64,000 bases of DNA from Septoria linicola (Eukaryota > Ascomycota > Dothideomycetes > Mycosphaerellales > Mycosphaerellaceae), in contig CP099420.1 in the NCBI GenBank assembly GCA_024114885.1, forward strand, positions 868,001 through 932,000. Reading direction: 5' to 3'. This document shows positions 32,964 to 41,462 of the stretch, in pieces. Under the pieces are notes generated by a model, which saw only the letters and a list, made by a program, of their open reading frames with translations, was not told where the DNA came from and ran no database searches. Made by a program: the position numbers and the translations under genes. Position 1 is the stretch's first letter; the number at the start of each line of letters is the position of its first letter.

Positions 32964-33835
32964 TCATTGCTTAAACAGCCCTTTAATCTCTTTTGCCTTT
33001 AGCAGCTGCTCCATTTCATCTACATCATCCTCATCTCTGCCCTCCGCATAGCCAGGCATGAGAGCCAACCACTTGAATACACTCTGCCTCAGCTCCCACG
33101 GCATTCTGGCCGGCATTTTGACAACCTCCTCAAGTGCCTCAACACATTTCCTCGCAGTAGCCTCAATCATGTTCTCTCCAGCAATTCTACTTACATCCAC
33201 AGCTTCCTTCTCCATTCTCAAAGCATCTGCCAGCGCAGCCTTATACTGCATCATACCATCAACCACAACGCTTTTCGTCCTCGGATAGAAACTACTCATC
33301 AGATTCCACGGCTCGCCTGCACCAGTGGGATGAGAGCCCTGATCACCTGTCACAAAACAACAATCAGCAACAAACCCCACCACAGCACATCCTATTCGTT
33401 CAGCAACTCACCACCCCCTCTAAAATCACTCCTCAGCACCACACTCGGCACATCCGCCATCTTAGCCAACATAAACTCCACCACGGTTCCCGAGTCCAGT
33501 TCCGCTCCATCGTACGTAAAAAGCGCCAGATCGCACGCTAACAATGCTCGAATGTCTTTGTCCCGAATGTTGTGTGGAGTGACATGTCCGCGCTGCTCGA
33601 GATCTTGAGGGAGGAGAGGGATGAGTTTGCCGGAAGAGAGTCTTGTAATTGCGCGGCAGAGGAGGACGTTCGTGAAGAGGTCGCCTTGGGTGAAGAGGGG
33701 TCCGGCGTGGTAGTATGTGTAGACTTGGGGTTGGGATTGAGATTGGTGGGGTAGAGGTGGGGTGATTGTTGTTGTTGTTGTTGGGTGGTTGGTATGTGTG
33801 TCCAGTGTAGTGGGTGCTGCTGATTGTGTAGACAT
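32964..33835 (-). CDS. Nucleoside 2-deoxyribosyltransferase-like protein
   Basis: Two exons, complement(join(32964..33346, 33412..33835)), encode 268 residues. The intron has donor GTGAGT and acceptor GACAG. After a Thr/Pro-rich N-terminus (35 residues), the fold reads VYTYYHAGPLFTQGDLFTN (the family start with Tyr and the AGPLF loop), IRDKDIRALLACDLALFTYD, and then DSGTVVEFMLAKMADVPSV. The last stretch contains the family's D-x-G-T-x-x-E pattern with the catalytic Glu (PF05014). These enzymes move or hydrolyse the deoxyribosyl group of nucleosides. The C-terminal exon adds helices and a Lys-rich end, longer than bacterial members. With the aldolase at 29.7 kb it suggests deoxynucleoside salvage or breakdown; the exact reaction is uncertain. 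Confidence 0.85.
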
Positions 33836-34231
33836 GATTCCAAATGGTTCGATAAGATGTATGTTGAGGTAAGAGTTTTAGTATGAGTATTAAAGGAGTC
33901 GTTCTGCAAGGCGCAAGGCAGGCAGGCTTGGCGGCATGAGTAGTGCCCATTAGAGGCTCAGCAACTAGCACTACACAAGAAGTGTGGAGCACGATAGGTT
34001 GCAACGACGATAAGGCGAGCGAAAAAGTCGTACTAAGAGTGTGAGTGTAGCAGATGTATTGTCCTGATCATGGCAACATCGAAGTATGATGTGGACATCG
34101 GCGATCGCCGACTGCTTTCTTGGTTGTATGTCACGGACAGCTAGAGCACATATCACGCTGTCTCGTTCTATCATGTTCTCGTACAATGCTTTTGGTGCAG
34201 AACGCTTGTCATGCTATCTTATCGCTCTGGC
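33836..34231. other. Intergenic, nothing seen
   Basis: Upstream of the deoxyribosyltransferase gene and downstream of the aspartyl-tRNA synthetase gene, both on the minus strand. No element recognised. Confidence 0.45.
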
Positions 34232-35962
34232 TCATGGAAGTCTGCGTGGGTCACTTGGGAATGCAGTCGCCAGACGCACGTTCGGAAGTCCCAACCACAG
34301 CATGACGATACGCTCAAGACCAATACCTCCTCCTGCGTGAGGCGGACAACCTTGACGGAAAGCATCGACATAAGGAGCGATACCAGGGTGCTTCGGGTCG
34401 ACGGCGTTCGGGTGCTCCTTCATTCTCTTCTCTAGGAAGTCGGCCTTGTGAATGCGCTGAGCGCCAGACATGATCTCTTGTCCTCTCATGAAGAAGTCGT
34501 AGGAGTTTGAGTAGCCAGCATTTGGATTCTTCGGATCGTATGCTTCTTGTGTCTCGATCGTGGGCATTGTGTACCAAGGGCGAACCTCCAGTGGGTATTT
34601 GTCGAGCACATAGAAGTCAGAGTTGTACTTCTCCAGCACCAGCGCGCCGAGCCTCTTCTCTTGTGGCGTGCTCAGATCGTCGAAGTCTCCAACCTCTTCG
34701 CCAGCGTCGCGAAGCATTTGAATGCCCTCTTTGAATTCAAGGCGAGGTACTTTGCCAGCCTCTGGCAGCTTGAAAGGCTCCACGTGATACACTGTTCGGA
34801 CGTGTTCCGTCTCTTTCTTATACCGCTCGTTGAGACCGTTGAAGATGTACAGGAAGAGGTTCTCGAGTAATGACACGACCTCATGGTAGTGCTGGTTGAA
34901 GGCCATTTCCAGATCGAGTCCGACGAACTCAGTCAAGTGGCGGTTGGTGTTGCTGTTTTCTGATCGGAAAACGTGTCCAATCATCATGACCTTCTCAAAG
35001 CGAGCTGCAATGAGACGTTGCTTGTAGAATTGTGGTGATTGTGCGAGATAGCCCTTCTTGTCAAAGTACTTGACCTCAAATACGGAAGCACCACCTTCTG
35101 TTGCAGCGCCAAGCATCTCAGGCACGTCAACGTCCAGGAAACCGCGCTCTTCGAGGTATTCTCTGAACAGCTTCTTGACGCCGGCTCTGATCTTCAGAAT
35201 AGAGTGGTTCAGGTTTGCAGTCAGATCGAGCGTTCGGTTGTTCAGTCGTGTGTCAAGCGAGACGATTGCCTTGCCGTCCTCACGAACTTCGTTGTCCTCG
35301 CCTTCTGCCGGAAGTCGTCCTTCAGCATCGGCGACTTGCAGTGGTAGCTGTGAGTCGGCCTTGTTGAGCAGATAAAGTCTCGTCACATGAACTTCGAGGT
35401 TCTGAACTGTAGTGCTCTTGACTGGTTCAAAAGGCTTCCCGAGGACGCCATGCACCAGCACTTCGCTCAAAGTTGGAATACTGCCGGCGAACTTGACCAT
35501 TTGCTTGCTGAGGGTGTCGCTGCCTGCCACGACGGCCTGAATCGAGTTCTCCTGCTGGGCGAATGTCAAGAATGACAGCTTCGCGCTCTGATTCCTCGCA
35601 TTCAAGACTGTCGCTCTGAAGACTGCTTGAGGCCCATTTGCCTGATTGATGTCCTTTCCTTCGTGCTCGGCAGCAAGGTCGGCGAGTGTTTCGTACTTCG
35701 GTCCTTCGATGTTGCGCACCATTGGCAGCTCGCCATAGTCCTCTTTGCTCACGTCGCTCGCCTCGTCGGCCTTCTTTCTCGCAGCCTCCTCAGCAGCCAA
35801 ACGCGCCCTCTTCTCTGCCTTTTCCTTCTCCTTTGCCGCCTTCTTCAACGCCGACTTGGACGGGCCCTTCTCGCCCTCGGCACCCTCGGCCGCTCCAGCA
35901 GCTGCTGCCGGCTGCTCGTGCTCCTTGGGCCGCTCAGCCAGGTTCTGTTCTTGCTCTGACAT
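34232..35962 (-). CDS. DPS1: Cytosolic aspartyl-tRNA synthetase
   Basis: Intron-free, 576 residues. A Lys/Ala/Glu-rich helical extension (residues ~30-70, KSALKKAAKEKEKAEKRARL) typical of eukaryotic cytosolic AspRS binds tRNA. It is followed by an OB-fold anticodon-binding domain (about 105-230) and the class II catalytic core. Motif 2 is GHVFRSENSNTNRHLTEF; motif 3 is GGGIGLERIVMLWLGLPNVR with the ATP-binding Arg. The PQFYKQRL and FVGLDLEM stretches are diagnostic for the archaeal/eukaryotic AspRS group. It charges tRNA-Asp for cytosolic translation. Length and motifs are complete, so it should be functional. Confidence 0.96.
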   Translation of the reverse strand: MSEQEQNLAERPKEHEQPAAAAGAAEGAEGEKGPSKSALKKAAKEKEKAEKRARLAAEEAARKKADEASDVSKEDYGELPMVRNIEGPKYETLADLAAEHEGKDINQANGPQAVFRATVLNARNQSAKLSFLTFAQQENSIQAVVAGSDTLSKQMVKFAGSIPTLSEVLVHGVLGKPFEPVKSTTVQNLEVHVTRLYLLNKADSQLPLQVADAEGRLPAEGEDNEVREDGKAIVSLDTRLNNRTLDLTANLNHSILKIRAGVKKLFREYLEERGFLDVDVPEMLGAATEGGASVFEVKYFDKKGYLAQSPQFYKQRLIAARFEKVMMIGHVFRSENSNTNRHLTEFVGLDLEMAFNQHYHEVVSLLENLFLYIFNGLNERYKKETEHVRTVYHVEPFKLPEAGKVPRLEFKEGIQMLRDAGEEVGDFDDLSTPQEKRLGALVLEKYNSDFYVLDKYPLEVRPWYTMPTIETQEAYDPKNPNAGYSNSYDFFMRGQEIMSGAQRIHKADFLEKRMKEHPNAVDPKHPGIAPYVDAFRQGCPPHAGGGIGLERIVMLWLGLPNVRLATAFPSDPRRLP

Positions 35963-36517
35963 TCTGACTATCTCGCATTAGTCGACTACTTGCCACGATT
36001 GATTGCAGAACAAATGACATATACCTGACTATTTGTTGGAGAAGTTCTGAGCGCGTGAGAGAAGCGAGTCATTGGAAAGTTTTGGCGGGGTTGTTGTGCC
36101 AAGAGAAAGTGGGATTGTGACATGACTGACTCTACAGACCGACCTGTTCTCTTGACCCGTTCAAGAACATCTACTGTACGTGGAGTTCGTGCTTACAGAG
36201 ACGATATTGGAAGCGTTCATCGAAGGAGCTGGCCGATCCCATTTCACTCTGCCTTTTGTCCACAATGTCAGGCCATGCCATTGCGATGCACGCATACCTA
36301 TCTAGAGCTTTTTGACAGAGACTTCTCGTGCGTCGTATTTCTCGATGAAGCAGTACAAAGCGCGTGCGTGACCCAAGAGCTCGGCATATGGACAATGATT
36401 TCAAGCCACACGACTTCACGCTGATGCTTGAGCACGACGGCAATTGACAACAGGTTCTCGAGACAAGCACGTTCAGGAGTAGTTCGGTTACCCTGCACTA
36501 TCCATTGCTGCAGGACT
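35963..36517. other. Intergenic, promoter of DPS1
   Basis: No supported exon. Short frames on both strands overlap the 3' end of the small secreted-protein gene. Confidence 0.45.
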
Positions 36518-36914
36518 TCAAGAACAGTCCGCCCACTTGACCACGTTGCCCAACTCCTCACTGCCATAGTGTCCTGGAGTGCAGCCATTGCCCTGCACCT
36601 TGCAGCGACCAGTGTCGGTGGACTGGTTATCAGAGTTGTATCAGTAATTGTACTCAATCAATGTGAAATGAAAGTGATTGCTTACAGCTTGATGACGGCA
36701 AGGGTAAATGTCACTCAGATCTCCGTTTTGCACGCAGTCGCCAAACTGATTTTTGGCAGTTCCGCCATAGGTTGTTGGCAAAATGCAGTTCTGACACCAG
36801 AAGATTAGCGAGGCTGTTCAGAAGAATGGAGATGTGTGTGTGTCGTGGTCCGCGTACCCACGAGGCTTAAACGCCAACTGCGGCAAGGAGGATTGCGACT
36901 GCGAAGGACTTCAT
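36518..36914 (-). CDS. Small cysteine-rich secreted protein, 83 aa
   Basis: Three exons, complement(join(36518..36622, 36686..36790, 36873..36914)), give 83 residues. Exon 1 (14 codons, MKSFAVAILLAAVG) is the signal peptide. Exon 2 starts NCILPTTYGG and exon 3 ends KWADCS. The mature part has six cysteines in about 69 residues, which implies three disulfides. Intron 2 is standard (GTAAGC to ACCAG). Intron 1 has a good branch and acceptor (GCTAAT, GTGTCAG) but a weak donor, GTTTAA; no better in-phase donor exists. Size, cysteine content and intron structure fit an apoplastic effector-like or antimicrobial-type protein. No family recognised. Confidence 0.65.
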
Positions 36915-37658
36915 TCTGCTGACTGCGACTTGTAGAAGATGATGGACGATCGAGGTGCTGGAGCTGGGTCTCATGATTTCATACCTCTATCTTGCGGTTG
37001 TCTGACAGCGGTTAGTCCCATCGCCCGTTCATTCACCTATCCCACATGAGGTCGCTATTGCGCCGGCCATAGCCCTACTGGTGGCCTGTATGTCTTCCAT
37101 GGCCATAGTGCTGACCGGGCTGCAGCAGTGCCACCGCCGTGACATCGCATCGGGAGAAGTGGTCGATACCACTCTGTTGCCAGGAAGATGAGTGATGCTC
37201 AACTCAGAACGTGAAATAACATATGAGGTAAACGGGACGGTCTGCTTGCGTCCTGCTTCGAGTACACATCGCGATTTGTAAGGTGTTCACTCCACGCGGA
37301 ATGTGGTTGGATGTAGCAGAAAAGTCTCGACCTGTCTGGTGTATGTCTCGGGTTATCTTCGCTCGTCGTTTAGTTTGTGCCGAAGAAGAAAGTGGTCAAT
37401 GTTGAACTTCGTGATGGGTATTTTCATTTCATGCCTCGTAAGAACTGCTGTACAAGAATCGCTCATGCATGAGACAGCACATCTGTCCTGTTTTCCAGAA
37501 GCCGCCAGCAGGGCGATCCTTCCTCCGGCGGGACCACACATGACACCACCCACTTCCATGCCAGGACTGAGCCATGATCTCTCACTCCGCCTTGGAGTGC
37601 TCTGGCTTTCTATGCTTTCATCGCGAACAAACAATACATCAAAACCTCATCAACTCCT
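36915..37658. other. Intergenic, nothing seen
   Basis: Upstream of the small secreted-protein gene and 3' of the HsbA-like gene. No convincing exon or repeat. Confidence 0.45.
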
Positions 37659-38345
37659 TTACAACATCGCAGCGAAGCCAACAGCTGCAGCCAAGACAGC
37701 ACTGTAGCTGGCAGCGTTCTTCATGCCTGCGCTGGTCGTGCCATTGCCCGGGTTTGGGGTAGCATCTCCAGTCACACCAGCGACACGGTAGCAAGATGGA
37801 ATGTCATTGCAGAGAGTTCCATTGTCCGTGAAAGCCGTCACACCAGCTGCCAGCGCGTCGAAGATTGGCTTGGCGAGCAGTGCACTACCTTCTTGCAAGT
37901 TGGCTGGGTTCCTCTTCGCGATTTCAGAGTTGAAGTCGTACGATGTGGCGTTTTGCAGTACCAACGATGGCAGCACAAGTGCGGCAATGTTGTTGTTCAC
38001 GAAGAATGACTGGTGGGTGATCAGGGAACCGATGGCGTCCACTGATGCGTTGCTCAGCTTCTGGATGTATGGAATGAGCTTGATGCCGTCTGCTGGGTCC
38101 AGCGGGTCTGGCAGCATCTTGGCGTTGGCAATCGAGACATTGATGGCTTCTTGCACGCCGGCGGAGACGCCGTTGAGTGTGATGGCATCGGTAAGAGATG
38201 TCAGATTGTTCGCGATCGCTGTGAGAGACACAGTCTGGTTTGTGATGTTCTGGACGTTTGAGATGATTGTGTCAATCGTCGAATATTGCATGTCTTGTGC
38301 AGTGGCCAGCGCGACGGTCGCGAGGATTGCTGTGGCGTACTTCAT
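37659..38345 (-). CDS. HsbA-like, GPI-anchored cell-wall protein
   Basis: Intron-free, 228 residues. A signal peptide (MKYATAILATVALATAQD) is followed by a helical domain of about 140 residues with regularly spaced hydrophobics, for example TIISNVQNITNQTVSLTAIA and IPYIQKLSNASVDAIGSLIT. This is the layout of the hydrophobic surface-binding protein A / galactomannoprotein Mp1 family (PF12296). Two cysteines (TLCNDIPSCYR) follow, then a Gly/Thr linker and a hydrophobic tail (AVLAAAVGFAAML) suited for GPI anchoring. Relatives coat cell walls and bind lipids or hydrophobic surfaces. Here a surface role is likely; ligand unknown. Confidence 0.85.
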   Translation of the reverse strand: MKYATAILATVALATAQDMQYSTIDTIISNVQNITNQTVSLTAIANNLTSLTDAITLNGVSAGVQEAINVSIANAKMLPDPLDPADGIKLIPYIQKLSNASVDAIGSLITHQSFFVNNNIAALVLPSLVLQNATSYDFNSEIAKRNPANLQEGSALLAKPIFDALAAGVTAFTDNGTLCNDIPSCYRVAGVTGDATPNPGNGTTSAGMKNAASYSAVLAAAVGFAAML

Positions 38346-39323
38346 GATTGCGAGCTTCCAACGGCGGTTTTCGGAAGATGGCGGGGTGTGCGACGACGAG
38401 TTCTTTTGACGCGCTCAGAAACACTCAGACTCGTTGCTTCTCTCGATGGATTGTCGCGTCGATTTTCTTGAGCAAGAGGACAAACAAAGAACGAAGATCT
38501 GTACCACAGAAGCACCTACCGCCAGACTATAATCTACTACCAAGAAGTATCGAATGGCCTCGGCTTCTGAACGAGCGGCGCAGCCATTCGATGGAGTGAA
38601 GCCAAAGAGGATGACAGACCGCGGCACTAAACTGCGACAAGACAAGTTGTAAGCCTTCCGCTGCGAAGCATAACAGTGATTGGCAGAGTCGTAAGCTCTT
38701 CCCCGGACTCGCCTCCCAATGCAGGAAAGTGTTGATTCGGTGGTGTGGTAGAGACCCCAGATCTAGACGCGAGCACAACTCTTGTGCAACGCCCTTGGCT
38801 GAGCTCCCGCTGCGGAGAAGAGGCATTACATCACGTGCGATTGGCCTGGCCGAGGTGTGGCTCTGCTTCCACATGCTTGAAAGTTCACTTGTGTCAAGGG
38901 AAATGCCGTGCCAATGTACAAAGATGATGGACTTCACCTCCAGACCACGCCTCGGTGTGTCTCTACAAAGGAAGACGCTGCAAAGCTGTACATCTCCCGG
39001 GCAAGCCACACATTGATGTTCCTGAGTTGTTGCCACTGTACAGAGAGCTCGACCCGTGATCAGCAGAGCTCCGAGGAAGGATGTCATTGCTTCTGTTGAG
39101 CGTGTTCAGAATGCTGACTCTGGAGTCTCTCACTGTGCAGACCTATACGAGATGAACGAGACAAAAGTTTCCTTATCTTTGCTGCAAACAGCTCAAGCTA
39201 ACATAACTCGTGTACGAGGGCAAAATCTTCACGAAGTTCACGGACTACAGCTCGATCAGTCATTGTCCTTTTCATCTGGCAAGCTATACAAACTAGACTT
39301 AAGCACAAGACATCTCAACTCTC
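38346..39323. other. Nearly 1 kb without a supported gene
   Basis: A 186-codon minus frame at 38527-39087 contains no domain, signal peptide or ATG-anchored exon structure I trust. The region includes the promoter of the HsbA-like gene. Confidence 0.45.
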
Positions 39324-40115
39324 CTACAGCCCTACATCGTGTAGCCAAATATGCTGCGTTGGCCGACTCGCGTATTGACTAACAGACAACAGATTCTGCA
39401 ACTGTTCATCTCCAAGCACAAGAGTCTCTGCTGCAACAAACCATCTCAATCCCTCCGTACAAGGCGGCGTCGTCAACGATCCACTATACGTCCAAAATTT
39501 CTTGAAGGTATTGACCTGCTTCAAAGCCAGACTGGGCTCGAAGTCTTCCACCTCCACTTCTGGGTCTTCCTGCGTTGCTGGGAACTTCCCGCATTGCCCG
39601 AAGAAGTCGGAATGAGAATCTCTCCGGTTGTATGAGGGATCGATTCGAAATCCTACGACAGCTCTTGGTGTACCACTAGCATCGACATGGACGAAGTGCA
39701 TCTCCGCTGTACTTGCGTCGCCATTCACGACATGTTCTGCTGGAGCATGCGTATGCCAGCTTTGGAGGTAAACTGTTGCATCATCGAAGTGGAGCTGAGG
39801 TAGCGAGGTATAATCGTCTTCGGTGTGGGCGAGATCGAACTTTAGGCCGTGGCCGTTGTTGACGAGTGTGCCGTTCCAGGTTCCGACGTAGTCGAAGGTT
39901 GGTCGATGAGCAGCCCAGGAGAGGCCGTTCGTGTTGAGCTGGATGGGTGATTGATGCGTGCCATTGCGGCATTGACCATAGCTTGGGTTGTCGGCCCAGT
40001 GCGTAGGTGAGTCGTACGACCAGTCTTCCGCTGAGGAGTCTCGTTTAGTAAAGCAGGCTGATGCGAGGGCAGCGAGAGCTAGTGTCGATAGCTTGAGTGT
40101 AGATGATGAAAGCAT
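39324..40115 (-). CDS. Secreted alpha-class carbonic anhydrase
   Basis: Intron-free, 263 residues from the ATG at 40115. A signal peptide (residues 1-~20, ending ALASACF) precedes the alpha-CA domain: WADNPSYGQCRNGTHQSPIQ, then LQSWHTHAPAEH supplying two zinc His and the gating Glu, then AEMHFVH with the third zinc His. The active-site loop LTTPPCTEGLRWF is intact, and Cys pairs in CRNGTHQSP and PPCTEG match the conserved disulfide. It should hydrate CO2 to bicarbonate at the cell surface or outside the cell. Ascomycete genomes mostly use beta-class enzymes inside the cell; secreted alpha enzymes are linked to pH and CO2 handling in the apoplast or medium (inference). Confidence 0.93.
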   Translation of the reverse strand: MLSSSTLKLSTLALAALASACFTKRDSSAEDWSYDSPTHWADNPSYGQCRNGTHQSPIQLNTNGLSWAAHRPTFDYVGTWNGTLVNNGHGLKFDLAHTEDDYTSLPQLHFDDATVYLQSWHTHAPAEHVVNGDASTAEMHFVHVDASGTPRAVVGFRIDPSYNRRDSHSDFFGQCGKFPATQEDPEVEVEDFEPSLALKQVNTFKKFWTYSGSLTTPPCTEGLRWFVAAETLVLGDEQLQNLLSVSQYASRPTQHIWLHDVGL

Positions 40116-41462
40116 CTTGGGTACTCTGAGAGAATCTGCTCTCGAAATCGGCGAAGGTAAAGAAATGACCTGAGCTGATATGCCATCTACCAAGCTTGAT
40201 TTGCGCCGCAGTCAGTCCTACCTCTACAGATCAGAACAGCTATGAGAAGAGAGCGGGCAGTCCTGCTCAGCAACGCTGACTTTATGTGACTGACCTAGGC
40301 CTCGACCGCTGCAACACGCATATTGCAGTGTCACTGCCAAACACTCGCCACTGAGGCCAATACCACTTCTCCGTACTTGCATCCGCCATGGCATCCACAA
40401 TCCGCGGAGACCTTCGTAGCGAACGAGCGAACTCCCCAACATCTTCATCTTTTTTCCCCATGCTGACTCCGTCTGACTTCAGGCGCCCAGCCACTTATCG
40501 AAGCGAACAATAATATTGTGCCTCTAGCACTTCTCACCAAGCCACATCCTATACAATCCTACGGGATCATGTCAGCATCCTCCATCTGGCAAGATTTGCG
40601 AAGAACGCCCCATCAGTATGTTGGTGGTATCGCATTCGCAATTCCTGAAGAGGCTGACGGGCGTTCGCAGGATTCGGCTTGTGTTGACAGCTCGCTTATG
40701 TCCTGTAAGCTCGCTGCCAAGTATGTTGGCATGAAATGTCTCCTCTATTGTGGATATGACAAGACCATATATATCTTGCGTCCGGCGGCTGCGAAGGCCG
40801 AGATGTGTTCTGGACTGCTTGGGATTTGTATGGTAGTTAGTCGGGTAGTGTCGGGATTGACGGGACCCGGAGAGAAGAGCGACGGTGTTTCGTTCACGCT
40901 CTATGCAATCGTGATGCTGTATAGAAGTGGCGAGTGCGGTGTTGGAAGGTTCTTGAACAAAGTGTGTGCCGATTACACGGCTTGTCGTTCGTTTGTCTGT
41001 CCTGTGTATTACATTATTTACGCTGTCTCCTTATTGCTATGCCACCCATTGTGGAGCCTGTGTCTCCGTTTATGTTGTCAGGCGTTGAACCTCGACATTT
41101 GGGTCTGCATAACCTTCTCTGCAGACTAATCACGCCCGAAAGCGTGTCGCAGACAGATGGTGCCGAAGACATCCATCTCGATTACGCCGAGCATATGCGA
41201 AGCGAATCTTGGCGAGGAGGCGTTCTGTGGCCTCGTGGCCTGACTGGCGATAATATTTGGTTGGTAACGAGCAGTGAATCACTATGCAGCTAGCGTTCGT
41301 CAGTACGCCGCGGTAATGCATGTGATGAGAGTGGTCAACCGGGTCATGTCTTCCTTATCAACGCGAGCTCAGTCGCGTTATGTGGACGCCGCGCGCTGAC
41401 ACCGGTCAGTGTTTGAAAAGCCAGCTCGCAGCAGAAATGCCATAAACTGTGACTTGAAGCTC
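40116..41462. other. Long intergenic with one doubtful open frame
   Basis: A plus-strand frame (ATG at about 40569 to stop at 41129) has many Cys and hydrophobic residues near its end (PVYYIIYAVSLLLCHPLW) but no signal peptide, domain or codon pattern that I trust. It is probably chance or a relic. The region also holds the promoter of the carbonic anhydrase gene. Confidence 0.35.

Noticed and set aside
38527..39087. 186-codon minus frame upstream of the HsbA-like gene
   Set aside because: Composition typical of noise and overlaps the probable promoter.
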